Below are positions 60,934-64,000 of a stretch of DNA of 64,000 bases, one piece after another. The notes beneath the pieces were generated by a model. It saw nothing but the letters and a program-made list of their open reading frames with translations, was not told the DNA's origin and ran no database searches. Numbering within the stretch: position 1 is the stretch's first letter; every line of letters begins with the position of its first letter. The DNA comes from Chitinophagaceae bacterium (GTDB lineage: Bacteria > Bacteroidota > Bacteroidia > Chitinophagales > Chitinophagaceae): the NCBI GenBank assembly GCA_947447825.1, contig CANFLL010000006.1:20545-84544 (forward strand). Reading direction: 5' to 3'. The translations under genes were made by a program, and so were the position numbers.

Positions 60934-62893
60934 AACAAAAATAATCGAACCCCTTCCTGAATTTAGTCTTTTTAGGGAACCTATTTCCAATAAGGTTCCT
61001 CTAAAAACTATAAATATCGAGGATTTACACAAAATCACAACGAGTCACAAAAACCTTTCAACATTAACGGCACAAGTCAGCAAAATAGAAGATAAGGCAG
61101 AACGTAACAAAGTAAAGTCTAAGTCACTGCCATACGTAACACCTAGTGGGATATTCGGCACTAGGGATAAGGATAATATTGAATCACACTCAGGATACTT
61201 ATGTGTTGATTTAGATAATTTATCACCTGAGCAAATGCAAGAAGTCAAAAACAACCTTCTAAAGGATGTTAATATTCAGACCTGCTTATTATTTATGTCA
61301 CCTAGCAGAAACGGCTACAAGTGGTTCATCAAAATACCGAACGATAAATCCACCCACTTGGATTATTTCAATGCGGTTGAGAATTACTTACATAAAACCT
61401 ATAACTATCAAATTGATGAAAATTGCAAGGATGTTAGTCGAGCATGTTTCCTAAGCTATGATGAGGATGCTTATCTGAATCCTGAACAAGTTAAACCTCT
61501 TGATAGTGAGTTCCTCGCTAAATGGAGTCCAGTTAAAACTACTAGAACTCAAGGCTTACAGGCACTTGAAGATAGCCCTGAGGACAAACTCTTGAAAGTA
61601 AACTCGTTAATCGCTGAACTGCAAGCTAGAAAAATGGACATTACCAAGCCCTATAGCACATGGGTTAATATTGGCTTAGCTCTGTGTGAATTAGGCGAGC
61701 AAGGTAGAAAACCCTTCCATGCAATAAGCAGCCTTTCTGATATGTATGACAAGGATGAGTGTGATGATAAGTATTCTGAACTGCTAACTAGTTACAGGGG
61801 TGATATAAAGCTAGGCACACTTTTTCATATAGCGTTGAAAAATGGATGGTTACCACCTAGAGAAAAACTTAAAGCCTTATTAAACCTAAATGCTCAACCT
61901 GATGAATCCATAGTAGTGTCTTCAAGTGAGTTGCCAAGGACTGCAAAACAACGAATGGATGATGCCAAGCACCAACCACCGATAAAAAAAATGGTTGGGT
62001 CACTTTGGTACAGTGGTGAACTTCATGTCTTATTTGGGGATAATGGAACAGGTAAAAGTGTTTGGGCTACTCAAATTGCCGATGCAATAACCAAAGGAAC
62101 AAGTGTGATGGGTATTCTACCAAATGAAACAGAACCTCAGAAAGTATTATTCTATGATTTTGAGTTATCAGATAAGCAATTTGAGCGTAGGTACACTGAT
62201 GAATCGGGTAATCAATATGGGTTCAGTGAAAACCTTTATATCGACAATATCGACTTTCAATCATTGGCTGTAGAAAACCTCACACAGAAAGCAGATGAGA
62301 TAATTATCACCAAGATTGAACAAGCGATTGTGAAGCTGAAACCACAGGTTTTAATTATCGACAACTTGACTTACTTGAAAACAGAAACTACCCAAGATGC
62401 CAAGGTAGCTCTGGAAATTCTTAGGAAGCTTAATCAACTGAAAAGGCAATATGATTTGTCGATTCTTGTACTTGCACACACGCCAAAAACCAAAGATGGT
62501 CAACCAATCACCAATAACGACCTAGCTGGTAGTAAACACTTATCCAACCTTGTTGATAGTATTTCGGCTATTGGGAAAAGCACAAGAGGTAGCAACGAGA
62601 AGTATATAAAGCAAATTAAAGCTAGGTCTGGAGAAAAGCAGTTCGATTCGGATAATGTAATATCAGCTGAATTGATGAAAACTGAAAGCTTTTTAAGTTT
62701 TGTTTATCAGGACTGCGAAAACGAATACGAGCATCTAGCAGAAATTGGTAAACAGAACCAACTGATTGAAAAGCAAATGCTGAAACAAAATGCAATCAAC
62801 TTACACAATGGAGGTCTTAGCGTAAGGGAAATTGAACAAAAAATAGGTATTGGTAAATCAACAATACAACGATGGTTAAAGCAATCAGACTAG
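60923..62893 (+). CDS. VirE-N / primase-like / RepA-type helicase of a mobile element
   Basis: The protein has 656 aa. N-terminal VirE-N/BT4734-like domain (about 15-200): THKNLS-type start, YLCVDLDNLSPEQMQEV, LLFMSPSRNGYKWFIK. A PriCT-2-like part is at about 225-320 (YSTWVNIGLALCELGEQG). A RecA-like ATPase follows, with Walker A FGDNGTGKSVWA (about 372-383), Walker B VLIIDNLTYL, and LVLAHTPK. The end is an HTH (LSVREIEQKIGIGKSTIQRW). It probably primes and unwinds DNA for replication of the element. Confidence 0.9.
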   Translation: MSTETKIIEPLPEFSLFREPISNKVPLKTINIEDLHKITTSHKNLSTLTAQVSKIEDKAERNKVKSKSLPYVTPSGIFGTRDKDNIESHSGYLCVDLDNLSPEQMQEVKNNLLKDVNIQTCLLFMSPSRNGYKWFIKIPNDKSTHLDYFNAVENYLHKTYNYQIDENCKDVSRACFLSYDEDAYLNPEQVKPLDSEFLAKWSPVKTTRTQGLQALEDSPEDKLLKVNSLIAELQARKMDITKPYSTWVNIGLALCELGEQGRKPFHAISSLSDMYDKDECDDKYSELLTSYRGDIKLGTLFHIALKNGWLPPREKLKALLNLNAQPDESIVVSSSELPRTAKQRMDDAKHQPPIKKMVGSLWYSGELHVLFGDNGTGKSVWATQIADAITKGTSVMGILPNETEPQKVLFYDFELSDKQFERRYTDESGNQYGFSENLYIDNIDFQSLAVENLTQKADEIIITKIEQAIVKLKPQVLIIDNLTYLKTETTQDAKVALEILRKLNQLKRQYDLSILVLAHTPKTKDGQPITNNDLAGSKHLSNLVDSISAIGKSTRGSNEKYIKQIKARSGEKQFDSDNVISAELMKTESFLSFVYQDCENEYEHLAEIGKQNQLIEKQMLKQNAINLHNGGLSVREIEQKIGIGKSTIQRWLKQSD

Positions 62894-62897
62894 TAAA

Positions 62898-62932
62898 TAA
62901 AAGGAGCTTCAAAATGGAGCTCCTTTTTTATT
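62898..62932 (+). terminator. Terminator after the primase-helicase gene
   Basis: AAAAGGAGCT pairs perfectly with AGCTCCTTTT around a nine-base loop and is followed by TTATTTT. Confidence 0.9.
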
Positions 62933-63229
62933 TTATGTACACATTAGGGTACATGAAATATTGATTTTAAGCCTTATATAGGCCCGTTAACTATTTAAAC
63001 TAGACATACGTGCTCTAAAAAGATGAAGCTTGTTTTTAGTCCTATTTTACTGATTAGATACATTATTTAAGTAGTGTTCAATATTGAAATAAGCCTAGTT
63101 TGGAAGTGGATAACCTAGTCCCTTTCTGTACAAGGCTCGACTGACATTACAAATACAAAATCCCCCAATAAGTATAGCTTGGTCAGAATGGAGCTCGCTT
63201 TAAAATATCTAAAAATTACCTTAAAGAAT

Positions 63230-63535
63230 TTAATGGGTTGATAAGATTAAATCATCAAGTTCAAAAAGTATTGGCAATCTCTGTATAAATATCAAATCAA
63301 ATAGGTCAATTTCTACCACTCTATATTCTGGCTCTTGTGTTAATTCTGGCATCATTTCAGGCACTTTATATACCGCTTTAACAATCACCCTATAATCATC
63401 AGCCCCCTCTAAGACAGGCTCTATTTGGTGAATAATTGCATTCTCGTAGGGCTTGAATCCAAGTTTATGAGTTATGAGGAATTGATATTGGTTAGCTATG
63501 CTTTTAGCTTCAGTTAAGTCTAGTAGTAGGTTCAT
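63230..63535 (-). CDS. Small protein of unknown function
   Basis: The protein has 101 aa. It has a helical start (LLDLTEAKSIANQYQFLITH) and three predicted beta strands (AIIHQIEPVLEG, YRVIVKAVYKVPE, YRVVEIDLFDLI). No signal peptide, membrane segment or known motif. It lies nine bases after the next gene on the same strand, so they form an operon. Possibly an element-encoded partner. The 290 bases to the right of the primase terminator hold no gene. Confidence 0.6.
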   Translation of the reverse strand: MNLLLDLTEAKSIANQYQFLITHKLGFKPYENAIIHQIEPVLEGADDYRVIVKAVYKVPEMMPELTQEPEYRVVEIDLFDLIFIQRLPILFELDDLILSTH

Positions 63536-63544
63536 ATTTGGTGG

Positions 63545-64000
63545 TTATAAATAGTATTCGATAAACTCCTTCAGATGTCTATCATTTTTTAGGTCATAGC
63601 CTTCAAGTTGCAAATAAGTCAGGAGGTCAATTGATGGAATTACTAGGTCTTTCTCTAATAGGATGTTACTAGTTTTTAGCGGGTCATTGCATATAAGAAC
63701 TTGGTAGCATGGTTCATCCATATTTGGCAATAAATGAACTTTTATATAATCTATATTATAACTTTTCGTCGCAGGTGGTGGAACAAACTTCTTGTTGGAT
63801 TTTAGGAGGGGTTTGAATTTTTGCGCAACGTCAAAAGCCAAATCCTTCGATGTTGTGAAGTATTTTTGAAGAGGGTCGGAATTAGTTTTTGAATCTGGGA
63901 ATGTGTCTAATAGCCCCATTTTATCCAAAAAATCGAACAGCGAAGTTCTAATCTCGTCAGTTGCTTCTGAGTCTTCTGATTGGTGGTAACTTATCAGGAA
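63545..64000 (-). CDS. Protein of unknown function, 5' part cut by window end
   Basis: The open frame runs to the right edge without a stop (152 codons in the window). A TTG at 63926-63928 is not needed as a start; codons up to the edge read FLISYHQSEDSEATDE and are open. A middle segment has VPPPATKSYNIDYIKVHL. The C-terminus is IDLLTYLQLEGYDLKNDRH followed by LKEFIEYYL. No family recognised. It is upstream of, and probably cotranscribed with, the 101-aa gene. Confidence 0.6.
   Translation of the reverse strand, partial: FLISYHQSEDSEATDEIRTSLFDFLDKMGLLDTFPDSKTNSDPLQKYFTTSKDLAFDVAQKFKPLLKSNKKFVPPPATKSYNIDYIKVHLLPNMDEPCYQVLICNDPLKTSNILLEKDLVIPSIDLLTYLQLEGYDLKNDRHLKEFIEYYL

Overview
The window looks like a chromosome segment of a Bacteroidota bacterium, probably near the Chitinophagales/Sphingobacteriales. 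The DNA is AT-rich. Several genes are preceded by the Bacteroidota -7 element TAnnTTTG. One protein ends in a type IX secretion type B sorting domain. Family-typical genes are also present, such as RicT with a PSP1 domain, DUF6089, DUF4476 and a PspC-domain protein under PadR control. This placement is inferred from gene content; no 16S rRNA is present.

Layout. The first bases hold the start of pruA. Positions 561-1962 hold a three-gene toxin, antitoxin and SecB-like chaperone operon (TAC), flanked by related stem-loop repeats. From 2.2 to 8.5 kb come a 21-bp tandem array, a fibronectin-like protein, ricT, an Rpn-family nuclease, a DUF4476 protein, truA and an 82-bp tandem array. From 8.5 to 13.7 kb a TetR-controlled operon encodes a TolC-like channel, a lipoprotein adaptor, an FtsX-type permease and its ATPase. 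From 14 to 31.7 kb are mostly housekeeping and surface genes: a DUF6089 barrel, rhomboid, Hsp20, bacilliredoxin, lgt, an orphan ParA next to a 62-bp array, a polysaccharide deacetylase, Uma2, lutB, metF, an SDR, a large T9SS type B protein, a repeat-containing winged-helix protein and a PadR/PspC pair. From 32.5 to 53.9 kb follow an antiporter and a DUF1275 protein, pyruvate dehydrogenase E2, a CarH-like MerR regulator, a universal stress protein, nadE, purA, pabB, a lytic transglycosylase, an RRM protein, a sugar-nucleotide or sugar-transfer pair, an M1 peptidase and ispD.

From tRNA-Lys(CTT) at 53968 to the window end lies the left part of an integrative element. It carries a tyrosine integrase pointing at the tRNA, a small putative directionality factor, a DUF4143 ATPase, a serine recombinase, an orphan C5 cytosine methyltransferase and an iteron-like TGGGAC array. 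A ribbon-helix-helix gene and a VirE-N/primase/helicase gene follow as an overlapping pair. The right end and any transfer genes are outside the window.

The most unusual feature at large scale is a set of intergenic tandem arrays. Three have a 21-bp period but different palindromic cores (GTTAAC, CACRTGTG-like, ACTCAnnTGAGT). Another array with a 42-bp period sits in frame inside a coding gene. The arrays are not CRISPRs and probably not genes.
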